NCBI GenBank assembly: GCA_001800825.1
Contig: MGWD01000003.1
Location: forward strand, 17,820 to 53,090
Source of the DNA: Euryarchaeota archaeon RBG_19FT_COMBO_69_17
GTDB lineage: Archaea; Thermoplasmatota; Thermoplasmata; RBG-16-68-12
DNA: 35,271 bases
Direction of reading: 5' to 3'
Position numbers and translations under genes: made by a program. Of this stretch, positions 15,794 to 23,626 are shown in pieces (the first letter of the stretch is position 1; every line of letters begins with the position of its first letter). The notes below the pieces were generated by a model that saw nothing but the letters and a program-made list of their open reading frames with translations, did no database searches and was not told the DNA's origin.

Positions 15794-16933
15794 ATGGCGG
15801 ACCAGGACTACTATCGGCTCCTTGGCGTGGAGCGGACCGCGTCGAAGGAGGACATCAAGCGGGCCTACCGGAGGGCCGCGAAGAAGTACCACCCGGACCT
15901 CAACAAGGACGATGCGAAGGCCGCGGAGGAGAAGTTCAAACAGGTCTCCGAGGCCTACGAGGTCCTCGCGGACGACGAGAAGCGGCGGATCTTCGACCAG
16001 TACGGCGCAGAGGGGCTCAAGCAGCAGGTCTGGGGCGGACAAGGCTTCGACTGGTCCCGCTTCACCCACGTCCAGGACATCGAGGACATCTTCGGGCGTG
16101 GAGGGTTCGGCGGGTCCCTGTTCCAGGACTTCTTCGGCGGCCCCGCTCGACGCCGGGGCCCCGCCGCGGGCCGGGACTACCAGGTCGAGGTCGGCCTGAC
16201 CCTCGAGGAGGTCCTCCGCGGGCTCCGGAAGGAGATCCCCCTGACGTTCCCGACAGCCTGCGCGTCGTGCGGCGGCTCCGGGGCGGAAGGGGGCCGCCTC
16301 ACGACCTGCATGACCTGCGGGGGCCGGGGCCAGGCGAGCAGCGCCCAGCGCCGCGGCTACAGCCAGGTCATCACGATCACGACGTGCCCGAAGTGCCGGG
16401 GCCGCGGGCAGTGGCCCGAGACGCCGTGCCGCGCGTGCGGGGGGTCCGGGCGGGTCGCCTCATCCCGGACGGTCTCCGTCGAGATCCCCGAGGGGGTCCC
16501 GGACGGCGTCCAGCTCCGCGTCCAGGGGCGGGGGGAGGCCGGGGAGACGGGCGCACCGCCCGGGGACCTCTTCGTCGTCGTCCGGGTGAAGGACCATCCC
16601 ACGTTCTTGCGGGACGGCGAGGACGTCATCATGGAGCTGCCCGTTACGTTCAGCCAGGCGGCCCTCGGCGGGGAGATCGAGGTGCCGACCCTCGAAGGCA
16701 CCGCGCGCCTTCGGATCCCGCCGGGCACGCAGACTCACACCCTCCTCCGCCTCCGTGGCAAGGGGCTCCCCCGCTTCCGGGCGGAGGGCCGGGGGGACCA
16801 GCTCGTCCGGGTTCTCGTCACGACCCCGACCCGCCTCCGCGGGGAGGAACGGAAGCTCCTCGAGGAACTCGGCCGGCTCGAGCGAGAGTCCCGGGAGAAG
16901 CGCGGAGTCTTCGACCGGTCCCGGTCCCCCTAG
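15794..16933 (+). CDS. dnaJ: Chaperone DnaJ (type I Hsp40)
   Basis: 379 residues. J-domain with HPD at 33-35 ([11 protein letters not shown]), which stimulates DnaK ATPase; short Gly/Phe region ([16 protein letters not shown], 101-116); then four zinc-binding CxxCxGxG repeats with cysteines at 156/159, 172/175, 198/201 and 212/215; then the two beta-sandwich substrate domains ([22 protein letters not shown] onwards) and a charged C-terminal helix. ATG at 15794 starts directly at [12 protein letters not shown]; an ATG at 15773 would add seven unconserved residues. It is 30 bases after dnaK. Last gene of the chaperone run; its stop codon overlaps the stop of a reverse-strand small gene. Confidence 0.97.
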   Translation: MADQDYYRLLGVERTASKEDIKRAYRRAAKKYHPDLNKDDAKAAEEKFKQVSEAYEVLADDEKRRIFDQYGAEGLKQQVWGGQGFDWSRFTHVQDIEDIFGRGGFGGSLFQDFFGGPARRRGPAAGRDYQVEVGLTLEEVLRGLRKEIPLTFPTACASCGGSGAEGGRLTTCMTCGGRGQASSAQRRGYSQVITITTCPKCRGRGQWPETPCRACGGSGRVASSRTVSVEIPEGVPDGVQLRVQGRGEAGETGAPPGDLFVVVRVKDHPTFLRDGEDVIMELPVTFSQAALGGEIEVPTLEGTARLRIPPGTQTHTLLRLRGKGLPRFRAEGRGDQLVRVLVTTPTRLRGEERKLLEELGRLERESREKRGVFDRSRSP

Positions 16934-17076
16934 GGGAACGGGATCCCGGCGAGGAACGATACGAGCTTGATCATCCCGTAGAAGGCGGCGAGGGCGCCGA
17001 CGACCGTGAGAATCGCGAGCGCGTCTCGGACGAGCAAGCCCTTCGAATCCAGATCCTGCGCGGTCTCGGGTGGCAC
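16930..17076 (-). CDS. 48-residue single-span membrane protein
   Basis: Found by reading the reverse strand of the dnaJ / 17211 gap. GTG at 17074-17076 has GAGGAG six bases upstream, and codon use matches neighbouring genes (mostly GC-ending). The product has a short polar N-terminus ([15 protein letters not shown]), then a hydrophobic helix from about residue 17 to 45 with [18 protein letters not shown] and [11 protein letters not shown] at the end. An upstream in-frame stop (TAA) fixes the maximum length. Its stop codon (16930-16932) interlocks with the dnaJ stop (16931-16933). A TATA-like CCCATAAGCG at 17121-17130 and a perfect palindrome just beyond it form a plausible promoter. Function unknown; a membrane-anchored helper is all that can be said. 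Confidence 0.6.
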   Translation of the reverse strand: MPPETAQDLDSKGLLVRDALAILTVVGALAAFYGMIKLVSFLAGIPFP

Positions 17077-17134
17077 GGGACGCTCCTCTTCTCTCCGAAG
17101 GAGCCTGTGGCTATGAATCGCTTATGGGACAATT

Positions 17135-17148
17135 TTCACACGTGTGAA
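17135..17148. promoter_or_regulatory. Perfect 14-base palindrome, candidate operator
   Basis: TTCACACGTGTGAA, fully self-complementary, in the divergent gap between the 48-residue protein (leftward) and the RNase H-like protein (rightward). It sits about 15 bases upstream of the leftward TATA element and about 40 bases upstream of the rightward one, so an activator or shared regulator could bind here. Confidence 0.5.
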
Positions 17149-17178
17149 TCATTCCTGAGAACGCCGGGACCGGCCAAG

Positions 17179-17186
17179 GATTATCT
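17179..17186 (+). promoter_or_regulatory. TATA box for the RNase H-like gene
   Basis: GGATTATCTC centred about 29 bases before the ATG at 17211, with no Shine-Dalgarno, consistent with a leaderless mRNA. Confidence 0.45.
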
Positions 17187-17210
17187 CCCGCGAGGCCCTT
17201 GGTCGGCCCG

Positions 17211-17966
17211 ATGCGCAAGGTCCTCGGGATCCTGACCCAGGACTTCCGGCTGTACCACGACCTCGTGGCCGCCCTCAAGGCCCGCGACATCCCGTTCACG
17301 AGCCTCTCCTTTGCCAAGCGCGTGCCCGAGAACGTCGGCGTCGTCCTCACGTCCCCCGCGGAGACCGCGAGGGTCCGCGGCCCTCACGTCGCGGTCGACG
17401 ACATCGAGAACGGCCTCGCGAAGGCCCTCCAGCTCCTCCGCGGGAAGTCCTCCTGGCGCGAGCTCCTGATCGGGATCGACCCGGGCCACGAGCCGGGCTT
17501 CGCGGTCATCGGGGACGGGGAGGTCATCGACACGCGCCTCGCGGAGAGCCCCGAGGCCGTCCTCGAGCACGTCCGCCGGAGCCTCCGGACGTTCCCCGCA
17601 GACCGAGTGAAGGTGCGGGTCGGCCACGGGGACCCCACGAACCGGAACCGCATCCTGAACACCCTGGCCCGGGAGGACCTCCGGGTCGAGGTCGTGGACG
17701 AGGCGGGGACGACCCGCCGCACAGCCCAGCCCGACGTCGACGCGGCGATCGACATCGCCCGGACGCCGGGGGTCCGGGCCGTCCCGCCCTTCGAGGTCCA
17801 CCCTACGCGAGGGGAGCTTCGGGAGATCCAGCGGCGGTCCCGACTCGGGAGCGAGGGGGAGGTCACGATCACGTCGGAGCTCGCGGGCGCCGTCGCTCGC
17901 GGGGAGGTTTCCCTCGACCAGGCGATTGCGAGACAGCGCCGGCGGGACCGTCGTTCACAGGATTAG
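17211..17966 (+). CDS. RNase H-fold protein resembling RuvC/YqgF nucleases
   Basis: 251 residues. The first 80 residues form a small alpha/beta domain (KVLGILTQDFRLYHDLVAAL...VGVVLTSPAE). From residue 87 it reads LLIGIDPGHEPGFAVIGDGEV, the first strand pair of RuvC/YqgF-like RNase H folds with catalytic-type Asp90. Further on VVDEAGTTRRTA (Asp163, Glu164) resembles the YqgF DE-x-x-TT motif, and DVDAAIDIA (Asp177, Asp181) the final acidic helix. Thus a D-E-D metal site is plausible. The C-terminal 50 residues are helical and basic. Start: ATG at 17211 is leaderless-like; an in-frame TTG at 17199 is less likely. The 3' end overlaps the convergent regulator gene by 12 bases. Nuclease activity is inference. 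Confidence 0.72.
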   Translation: MRKVLGILTQDFRLYHDLVAALKARDIPFTSLSFAKRVPENVGVVLTSPAETARVRGPHVAVDDIENGLAKALQLLRGKSSWRELLIGIDPGHEPGFAVIGDGEVIDTRLAESPEAVLEHVRRSLRTFPADRVKVRVGHGDPTNRNRILNTLAREDLRVEVVDEAGTTRRTAQPDVDAAIDIARTPGVRAVPPFEVHPTRGELREIQRRSRLGSEGEVTITSELAGAVARGEVSLDQAIARQRRRDRRSQD

Positions 17967-18368
17967 CCGGTAGCGGGCCTCGATCTCCTTCCGGCGCTTG
18001 AAGTACATCTCCTCCGCGATCTCCCCCGCCGCGAGCCTCGCCTCGAGGGCCTCGAGCTCCCGCTCGAAGTCGGCCCGGAACCCCTGGGAGTACTCCGTGA
18101 CGACGCGTTCGAGGAGCTCGAGGAGGTCCCTCCCCCGCTGGGTCGCCTGGTACACGATCCGGGGCCGCCCGCCGGCCGGGAAGACGGCGGCCCGGTCCAC
18201 GAGCCCCCAGTCGAACAGCTCGAGGAGCTGCTTGTCTACGGACGTCCGCCGGATCTTCAGCTTCTTCGCGAGGTCCTCCGGATGGTCGAACCCCTGCCGG
18301 AGGAGCCGGAGGATCTGCCGTCGGGTCTCCGAGGACGCGACCCGGACGAGTTCCAACGGCTCCGGCAT
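17955..18368 (-). CDS. ArsR-like winged-helix regulator with SHOCT-like tail
   Basis: 137 residues. Winged helix at about 7-75: SSETRRQILRLLRQG (helix 1), HPEDLAKKLKI (helix 2), RTSVDKQLLELFDWGLV (recognition helix), wing FPAGGRPRIVYQ, then TQRGRDLLELLERVV. A helical linker leads to LEARLAAGEIAEEMYFKRRKEIE at the C-terminus, which matches the short SHOCT-type motif (hydrophobic, GEI, EE-Y). The same motif opens the bactofilin-like protein encoded divergently 345 bases away. ATG at 18368 has a weak TATA-like GTTGAAGTA about 29 bases upstream. Likely a local regulator of the divergent unit, perhaps also of itself; ligand unknown. Convergent overlap of 12 bases with the preceding gene. Confidence 0.82.
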   Translation of the reverse strand: MPEPLELVRVASSETRRQILRLLRQGFDHPEDLAKKLKIRRTSVDKQLLELFDWGLVDRAAVFPAGGRPRIVYQATQRGRDLLELLERVVTEYSQGFRADFERELEALEARLAAGEIAEEMYFKRRKEIEARYRLIL

Positions 18369-18491
18369 GGGCGCGCCGCAAGCCGCATCGGCCTACTTCA
18401 ACGTTCGTCCGCGCGCGCCACGACGTCATCTCCCGGACAGGAGAGGATCTCTCCGCGCGGGCGGAGCCTATCGTTTTTGTCTGCGACTCTT

Positions 18492-18499
18492 GTATAAAT
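18492..18499 (+). promoter_or_regulatory. TATA box of the small-protein/bactofilin unit
   Basis: TGTATAAATAAAC, the best TATA match in the window, centred about 29 bases before the ATG at 18525 with no Shine-Dalgarno; leaderless start predicted. Confidence 0.65.
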
Positions 18500-18524
18500 A
18501 AACGGCGAACCCTCGGTAGGCCCG

Positions 18525-18716
18525 ATGTTCGCCAACAAGTCGTCCGGCATGAGCAGGGTCCTCGCGAGCTCCTTCGAGTCCGGGGACGGCGGCTTCCTCC
18601 GCAGGCTCCGGCGCGGCCGGGGCCCCGAGATCCTCGAGCCCAGGACCCCGCCCGAGCTCCTCGCGCGCAGGGAAAGATATTTGGCGCTGACCCGTGCTCC
18701 CCGGGGGAACCCATGA
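18525..18716 (+). CDS. 63-residue Arg-rich small protein
   Basis: Starts at an ATG 29 bases from a strong TATA box. Codon use is typical of the genome (GTC CTC GCG AGC TCC TTC GAG). Sequence: Ser-rich start (MFANKSSGMSRVLASSFESG), a basic patch GGFLRRLRRGRGPEIL, and a helix PPELLARRERYLAL. No membrane segment, no cysteines. Its TGA overlaps the ATG of the bactofilin-like gene (ATGA), so the two are coupled. The last 12 codons also contain a TATA-like AGATATTT that may give the next gene a second promoter, so the tail may be under dual constraint. I do not recognise the family; a partner of the bactofilin is an inference from position only. Confidence 0.6.
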   Translation: MFANKSSGMSRVLASSFESGDGGFLRRLRRGRGPEILEPRTPPELLARRERYLALTRAPRGNP

Positions 18717-19636
18717 AGCGATCCGAGCTCCTCCAGCGGCTCGAGGAGCGCCTCGCTCGCGGCGAGATCTCCGAGGCGACGTACCTGGGCATCAAGGCCC
18801 GGTACGACGCGGAGCCCGAGGTCCCGGAGGCGGAGGCCCCGTCCCTCGAGACGACGATCGCGGACGCCGTGGCGCGGGCGACGACGGAGGCTTCCCGGGC
18901 GGGCGACGAAGCCTCCCGCGCGGTCGGCGAGGCCATGCGCGCGGTCGAGTTCTCGGGGATGGGCGTGAGGCTGAGCGACGAGGCGATCCGGATCGCGGGG
19001 GCGGGTGTCGTCACGGGGCAGCCCGTCCGCACGCGGATGTTCAAGTCCGCGGGGAGCGCCCGGGTCCAGGGGGACCTCGAGGCGGACGAGACGAAAGTGG
19101 CCGGTGCGTGCGCGTTCGAGGGCAGCGTCACGACGGACGCGTTCCGCTCCTCCGGCTCCGTGCGGGTCGCCAAGGCCCTCACGGCGGACCGCGTCGAGTC
19201 GAGCGGCTCCCTCGAGGTGGGGGAGGACCTCACCGCGGACGAGGTCGTCTCGAGCGGGAGTCTCAAGGTCGGCGGGTCCCTCCGCGCGGACCGCCTCCAC
19301 GCGAGCGGGAGCCTCGCCGTGGCGGGGTCCCTCGTCGCGGACGACGTGACCGTGGAGCTCGGCGGAAGCTCCCGGGTCGGGGATGTCCACGCGGACGAGG
19401 TCCGCGTCAAGGTCACGGGCGGGCTCCTTCGGACCCGGGGCGACCTCCGGGCCGGCACGATCCACGCCGACTCCGTCTACCTGGAGGGGACGACGGCGAA
19501 CCTCGTGCGCGGGGACCGCGTGACGATCGGCCCCCACTGCCGCATCCAGGCCGTGGAGGCGGAGGAACTCGTCGTCCACGAATCGAGCGAGGTCCTCGAG
19601 CGGCGAGGGCCGACGACGGGCGTGTCCAAGGGATGA
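18713..19636 (+). CDS. Bactofilin-like beta-helix polymer protein with N-terminal SHOCT-like motif
   Basis: 307 residues. Residues 1-30 (ELLQRLEERLARGEISEATY) are a SHOCT-like helical pair, closely matching the tail of the nearby regulator. Residues 40-80 form an Ala/Glu/Arg-rich helix. From about 95 to 285 there is a run of 17-20-residue repeats of the form SGS-L-x-V-x-x-x-L-x-AD-x-V (for example SGSLEVGEDLTADEVV, SGSLKVGGSLRADRLH, SGSLAVAGSLVADDVT), the right-handed beta-helix pattern of bactofilins, which polymerise into filaments without nucleotide. ATG at 18713 overlaps the preceding stop. No signal peptide; cytoplasmic filament or scaffold expected. Could be an ancestral relative rather than a true bactofilin. 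Confidence 0.78.
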   Translation: MKRSELLQRLEERLARGEISEATYLGIKARYDAEPEVPEAEAPSLETTIADAVARATTEASRAGDEASRAVGEAMRAVEFSGMGVRLSDEAIRIAGAGVVTGQPVRTRMFKSAGSARVQGDLEADETKVAGACAFEGSVTTDAFRSSGSVRVAKALTADRVESSGSLEVGEDLTADEVVSSGSLKVGGSLRADRLHASGSLAVAGSLVADDVTVELGGSSRVGDVHADEVRVKVTGGLLRTRGDLRAGTIHADSVYLEGTTANLVRGDRVTIGPHCRIQAVEAEELVVHESSEVLERRGPTTGVSKG

Positions 19637-19670
19637 GCCGACCCCCGTTCGATTCCCGGTACACAAGTTT

Positions 19671-19678
19671 CTTATAAG
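19671..19678 (+). promoter_or_regulatory. TATA box of the CDC48 gene
   Basis: TTTCTTATAAGCC, centred about 25 bases before the GTG at 19700, predicting a leaderless transcript. Confidence 0.6.
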
Positions 19679-19699
19679 CCGGAAGGTTTGGAACGCCCC

Positions 19700-21919
19700 G
19701 TGCCCGAAAGGGTCCAATTGAAGGTCGCCGAGGCGCCCCAGTCCGACGTCGGCCTGGGCCGCGCCCGCGTGGACACGAAGACCCGCGTGGCGCTCGGCGT
19801 CGACGTGGGCGAGATCATCGAGATCATCGGGAAGAAGTCGACCGCCGCGAAGCTCTTCCGCGTGATGCAGGAGGACGAGGGGAAGGGGATCCTCCGGATC
19901 GACGGCCTCGTCCGGCGGAACGTCGGCGTGAGCCTCGGGGACAAGGTCGAGGTCCGCAAGGCCGAGGTGTTCCAGGCCGAGCGCGTGACGATCGCGCCGA
20001 TCATCAGCGAGGGCCACAAGATCTCCTTTGGGCAGGGGATCGAGAACTTCGTGAAGCGAGGCCTGCTCAAGCGGCCCGTGACGAAGGGGGACGTCGTCAT
20101 CGTCCCCGGGATCGCCCTCATGGGTGGAGCCCTCCCGTTCATGGTCATCAAGACCCAGCCCAAGGGCGTCGTCCAGATCCACGACGACTCGATCATCGAG
20201 ATGAAGGAGGAGCCCGTCCGGGAAGGCGAGGTCCTCACCCCGACGGTCACCTACGAGGACATCGGCGGCCTCAAGGAGGAGCTCATGAAGGTCCGCGAGA
20301 TGATCGAGCTCCCCCTGAAGCACGCGGAGCTCTTCGAGCGGCTCGGGATCGACCCTCCGAAGGGCGTCCTCCTGTACGGCCCGCCGGGGACGGGGAAGAC
20401 CCTCATCGCGAAGGCCGTGGCCAACGAGGCGGGGGCCAACTTCTCCTCGATCCAGGGCCCCGAGATCATGTCGAAGTACTACGGGCAGAGCGAGGAGCGC
20501 CTCCGCGAGAAGTTTGAGGAGGCCCAGAAGAACGCCCCGAGCGTCCTGTTCATCGACGAACTCGACTCGATCGCCCCGAAGCGGGAGGAGGTCACAGGGG
20601 AGGTCGAGCGGCGTGTCGTCGCCCAGCTCCTGACCCTCATGGACGGCCTTTCGGGCCGGGGCCAGGTCATCGTGATCGGCGCGACGAACCGGGACGAGGC
20701 GATCGACCCCGCCCTCCGGCGGCCGGGCCGCTTCGACCGGGAGATCGAGATCGGCGTGCCGGATCGGGAAGGCCGGAAGGAGGTCCTCCAGATCCACACC
20801 CGCGGGATGCCCATCGAGGGATCTGAGGAGGAGCGCGAAGGGCTTCTCACGGAACTCGCGGACGTGACCCACGGCTTCGTCGGAGCGGACCTCGCGGCCC
20901 TCGCGAGGGAGGCCGCCATGAAGACCCTCCGGCGGTACCTGCCGGAGCTCGACCTCGAGAAGCCCATCCCCGCGGAGGTCCTCGAGCGGATGCGAGTGAC
21001 GGCGGACGACTTCAAGAACGCCCTCAAGGAGGTCGAGCCCAGTGCGATGCGGGAGGTCCTCGTCGAGATCCCGCGGATCCAGTGGTCCGACGTCGGCGGC
21101 CTCGAGGACGTGAAGATGAAGCTTCGGGAGGCCGTCGAGATGCCTCTCAAGGACCCGGAGTCCTTCCGTCGCCTCGGGATCCGGCCCCCGCGGGGCGTCC
21201 TCCTGTCGGGACCGCCTGGCAGCGGGAAGACCCTCCTCGCGAAGGCCGTCGCCACAGAGAGCGAGTCGAACTTCATCTCGATCAAGGGCCCCGAGGTCAT
21301 GTCGAAGTGGGTTGGCGAGTCGGAGAAGGCCGTCCGCATGATCTTCAAGAAGGCGAAGCAGGTCGCCCCTTGCATCGTGTTCCTCGACGAACTCGACGCG
21401 ATCGCCCACCGGCGGGGGATGGACAACGACAGCGGGGTGAGTGAACGGGTCGTGAACCAGCTCCTCACATCCATGGACGGCCTCGAGAGCCTCGAGGACG
21501 TCGTCGTGATCGGGGCGACGAACCGGCCCGACTTGATCGACCCCGCGCTCCTGCGCACGGGCCGCTTCGACCGGATTCTGCTCGTCCCGGCCCCGGACAA
21601 GGCCGCGCGGCTCGAGGTCCTCAAGGTCCACACGCGGGAGATGCCCATCGAGGGCGTCGACCTCGAGGAGCTCGCCGTGGACCTGGACGGCTACACGGGC
21701 GCGGACATCGAGGGGCTGTGCCGGGAGGCGGCGATGATCGCCCTCCGGGAGAACCGGAAGGCGAAGAAGGTCGGCATGCCCCACTTCCAGGAAGCGCTGA
21801 AGACGGTCCCGCCGAGCCTCGACGAGGACACGATCAAGTTCTACGAGGAGATCGGCAAGCGCCTCGAGCGCGGCGCGATCCGCCGGCGGCGGGAAGAGGA
21901 ACTCCCGTACCTCCGCTGA
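19700..21919 (+). CDS. cdc48: CDC48/VCP-type AAA+ unfoldase (VAT-like)
   Basis: 739 residues, the normal length for archaeal CDC48. N-domain (residues 1-185): double-psi barrel and clam fold, with [18 protein letters not shown] and [13 protein letters not shown]1 ATPase: Walker A GPPGTGKT at about 226, Walker [11 protein letters not shown], and [20 protein letters not shown]2 ATPase: GPPGSGKT at about 504, [29 protein letters not shown]. It ends [11 protein letters not shown]; the Tyr is third from last, so this is not an exact proteasome-docking HbYX end. It unfolds substrates for the proteasome or remodels complexes. GTG at 19700 is favoured by the TATA spacing over TTG at 19688. Convergent with the amidohydrolase six bases away. 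Confidence 0.97.
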   Translation: MPERVQLKVAEAPQSDVGLGRARVDTKTRVALGVDVGEIIEIIGKKSTAAKLFRVMQEDEGKGILRIDGLVRRNVGVSLGDKVEVRKAEVFQAERVTIAPIISEGHKISFGQGIENFVKRGLLKRPVTKGDVVIVPGIALMGGALPFMVIKTQPKGVVQIHDDSIIEMKEEPVREGEVLTPTVTYEDIGGLKEELMKVREMIELPLKHAELFERLGIDPPKGVLLYGPPGTGKTLIAKAVANEAGANFSSIQGPEIMSKYYGQSEERLREKFEEAQKNAPSVLFIDELDSIAPKREEVTGEVERRVVAQLLTLMDGLSGRGQVIVIGATNRDEAIDPALRRPGRFDREIEIGVPDREGRKEVLQIHTRGMPIEGSEEEREGLLTELADVTHGFVGADLAALAREAAMKTLRRYLPELDLEKPIPAEVLERMRVTADDFKNALKEVEPSAMREVLVEIPRIQWSDVGGLEDVKMKLREAVEMPLKDPESFRRLGIRPPRGVLLSGPPGSGKTLLAKAVATESESNFISIKGPEVMSKWVGESEKAVRMIFKKAKQVAPCIVFLDELDAIAHRRGMDNDSGVSERVVNQLLTSMDGLESLEDVVVIGATNRPDLIDPALLRTGRFDRILLVPAPDKAARLEVLKVHTREMPIEGVDLEELAVDLDGYTGADIEGLCREAAMIALRENRKAKKVGMPHFQEALKTVPPSLDEDTIKFYEEIGKRLERGAIRRRREEELPYLR

Positions 21920-21925
21920 TCCGGC

Positions 21926-23521
21926 CTACGCCTTGGGATGGACCGTCCTCCCGCCGACGACGGTCCGGAGGACCTTCGCCCGCGTGACCCGCTCGGGCGG
22001 GATCTCGAAGAGGTCCTCCGACAGGACGACGAGGTCCGCGTACTTCCCCGGCTCCAGGGTGCCGCGGGTGTCGTCCGCGTGGCACGCGTAGGCACCTCGG
22101 CGGGTGTAGCCGTCGATCGCCTCCGCAACGGTCAGGCGGTGGGGCGACGGGCCTCCCTCCGGGGCCTCCCGGGCGACGGCCTCCTCGATCCCGACGAGGG
22201 GGTCCATGGAGGCGACGGGCCAGTCGCTCGCGAAGGCGAGGGTCGCGCCCGTGTCCAGGAGGCCCCTCCAGGGGAACGCGATCCGGGTCCGCTCGGGGCC
22301 GATGACCTCCCGCCAGCGGGCCGTGAGCTCGGGGGACGCGTGGCGGGGCATCATGCACGGGACGACCCCGAGCCGCGCGAACCTCGGGATGTCCGCGGGG
22401 TCGAGGTTCTCGCAGTGTTCGATCCGATGACGCCGCCCCGACGTGCCGTTCGCCCGGGCGGCCGCCGCGTACGCGTCCAGGGCGATTCGGACCCCGCGGT
22501 CCCCGCACGCATGGGTGCAGACCTGGAACCCCGCGCGGTCGAGGTCCGCGACGAGGGCGTGGTACGCCTCCTCGGGATACTGGGTCGGGCCCCGCCACGA
22601 CGGGTCGCCCGCGTACGGCTCGAGGAGGGCCGCGGTCCGGGTCTCCTGGACCCCGTCGATGTAGACCTTCACCGCTCCCACGCACAAGGAGTCGTCCCGG
22701 TAGGGTCGCGCGATCTCCCCGAACGACGCCCGTTCCGCCGGCGTCGTCTCCACGGGATGGTAGATCGCGACCCGCACCCGGACCGTGAGTTCGCCCGCCT
22801 TCCACAGAGTCGCGTACGCGTGGAGGTCCGCGAGGTTCACCTGGACGTCGAACGCGGTCGTGATCCCGAGGCGGCTCGCCATCCCGACGGTCCGGCGGAG
22901 GCCGTCGAGGGACCGGCGCCGCTGGACCTCCGGGAGGTACGGCGTGAGGTCGAAGACCTCGTGGAACACCCCCGTCAGCTCGCCCGTCCGGGGGTCCCGG
23001 ACGGGCTGTCCGAGCTCCTTCCCCGCGGCACGGAAGGCCTCGAGCGCCCGTTCGACGAACCGGCCGTTCCCGAGGCCCGTGTGGCCGTCCCACGCGCTGA
23101 TCACCACGGGCCGGTCCTGAACCGCCGCGTCGAGGTCCTCCTTCCCAGGGAGCCCTTCGGGCGAGAGAGCCGCGTAGTCGAACCCGTGGCCGATGAACAG
23201 CTCCTCCTCCGGGTGCTCCCGAGCGTACCCCGCGATCCGCCGTTGCACGGTCACAAGGCTCGGGCGGTCCGTCAGGTCGATCCACGTGCCGAGCTCGAAG
23301 CCCCACATGAGGTGGACGTGGCTGTCGATCAACCCCGGGAGGATGAGGCGGCCGTCCGCGTCCACGACGTCCGTGCGGGGGCCGATCCGGGATTCGACGT
23401 CCCGACGGCGGCCCACGATGTCGATTCGGCCGCGCGACGACGCGAGGGCCTCGGCCCACGGCTCGGCGGGGTTCGCGGTGTAGATCCGGGCGTTCACGAC
23501 GGCAAAGTCCGCGGGCGCCAT
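21926..23521 (-). CDS. Metal-dependent amidohydrolase, YtcJ-like (amidohydrolase 3 family)
   Basis: About 531 residues. TIM-barrel hydrolase with composite beta-sandwich: N-terminal VVNARIYTANP, first metal motif GLIDSHVHLMWG, then AVKVYIDGVQETRTAALLEPY (modified-Lys region), THACGDRGVRIALDAY, HRIEHCENL, and FASDWPVASMDPLVGIEEAVAR, finishing with GTLEPGKYADLVVL. All are conserved in YtcJ-like enzymes; natural substrates are mostly unknown and not deducible here. Start uncertain: ATG 23521 with CGAGG six bases before it is preferred; ATG 23527 and GTG 23551 are in frame and would add 2 or 10 residues. Divergent from a membrane protein gene and convergent with cdc48. Confidence 0.87.
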   Translation of the reverse strand: MAPADFAVVNARIYTANPAEPWAEALASSRGRIDIVGRRRDVESRIGPRTDVVDADGRLILPGLIDSHVHLMWGFELGTWIDLTDRPSLVTVQRRIAGYAREHPEEELFIGHGFDYAALSPEGLPGKEDLDAAVQDRPVVISAWDGHTGLGNGRFVERALEAFRAAGKELGQPVRDPRTGELTGVFHEVFDLTPYLPEVQRRRSLDGLRRTVGMASRLGITTAFDVQVNLADLHAYATLWKAGELTVRVRVAIYHPVETTPAERASFGEIARPYRDDSLCVGAVKVYIDGVQETRTAALLEPYAGDPSWRGPTQYPEEAYHALVADLDRAGFQVCTHACGDRGVRIALDAYAAAARANGTSGRRHRIEHCENLDPADIPRFARLGVVPCMMPRHASPELTARWREVIGPERTRIAFPWRGLLDTGATLAFASDWPVASMDPLVGIEEAVAREAPEGGPSPHRLTVAEAIDGYTRRGAYACHADDTRGTLEPGKYADLVVLSEDLFEIPPERVTRAKVLRTVVGGRTVHPKA

Positions 23522-23593
23522 GTCCATCCTCGGAGCGGGACCGCACGTCACGATGAAAAGGCCTCGCGAAGCTCGTCCCCCGGCGGGGTCGGA

Positions 23594-23606
23594 CCCTTTT
23601 TATCCA
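23594..23606. promoter_or_regulatory. Shared AT-rich promoter element between divergent genes
   Basis: CCCTTTTTATCC on the plus strand, GGATAAAAAGGG on the minus strand. On the plus strand it is about 26 bases before ATG 23627 (leaderless). On the minus strand it predicts a start near 23575 for the amidohydrolase. Confidence 0.5.
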
Positions 23607-23626
23607 AAGGGCCTGTTCGGGTCCCC

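Noticed and set aside
18713-19636. Repeated SGS-L-V units at DNA level as a possible tandem repeat or CRISPR-like array.
   Set aside because: The repetition is at protein level, units are unequal in DNA, there are no spacers, and it fits a beta-helix coding sequence. No CRISPR array, insertion sequence or attachment site was seen in the window.
19646-19663. GTTCGATTCCCGGT resembles a tRNA T-arm.
   Set aside because: The flanking bases do not form a T-stem, and no acceptor, D-arm or anticodon stem can be built around it; the sequence is the spacer before the cdc48 promoter.
18398-21784. Reverse-strand frame of 1128 codons opposite the bactofilin-like and cdc48 genes.
   Set aside because: Translation is repetitive Leu/Asp/Val/Arg typical of antisense to GC-rich AAA+ genes; the plus strand carries complete conserved proteins.
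21908-21919. C-terminal ELPYLR of CDC48 as a proteasome-docking HbYX motif.
   Set aside because: HbYX needs Tyr in the penultimate position; here Tyr is third from the end, so docking cannot be claimed from this motif.
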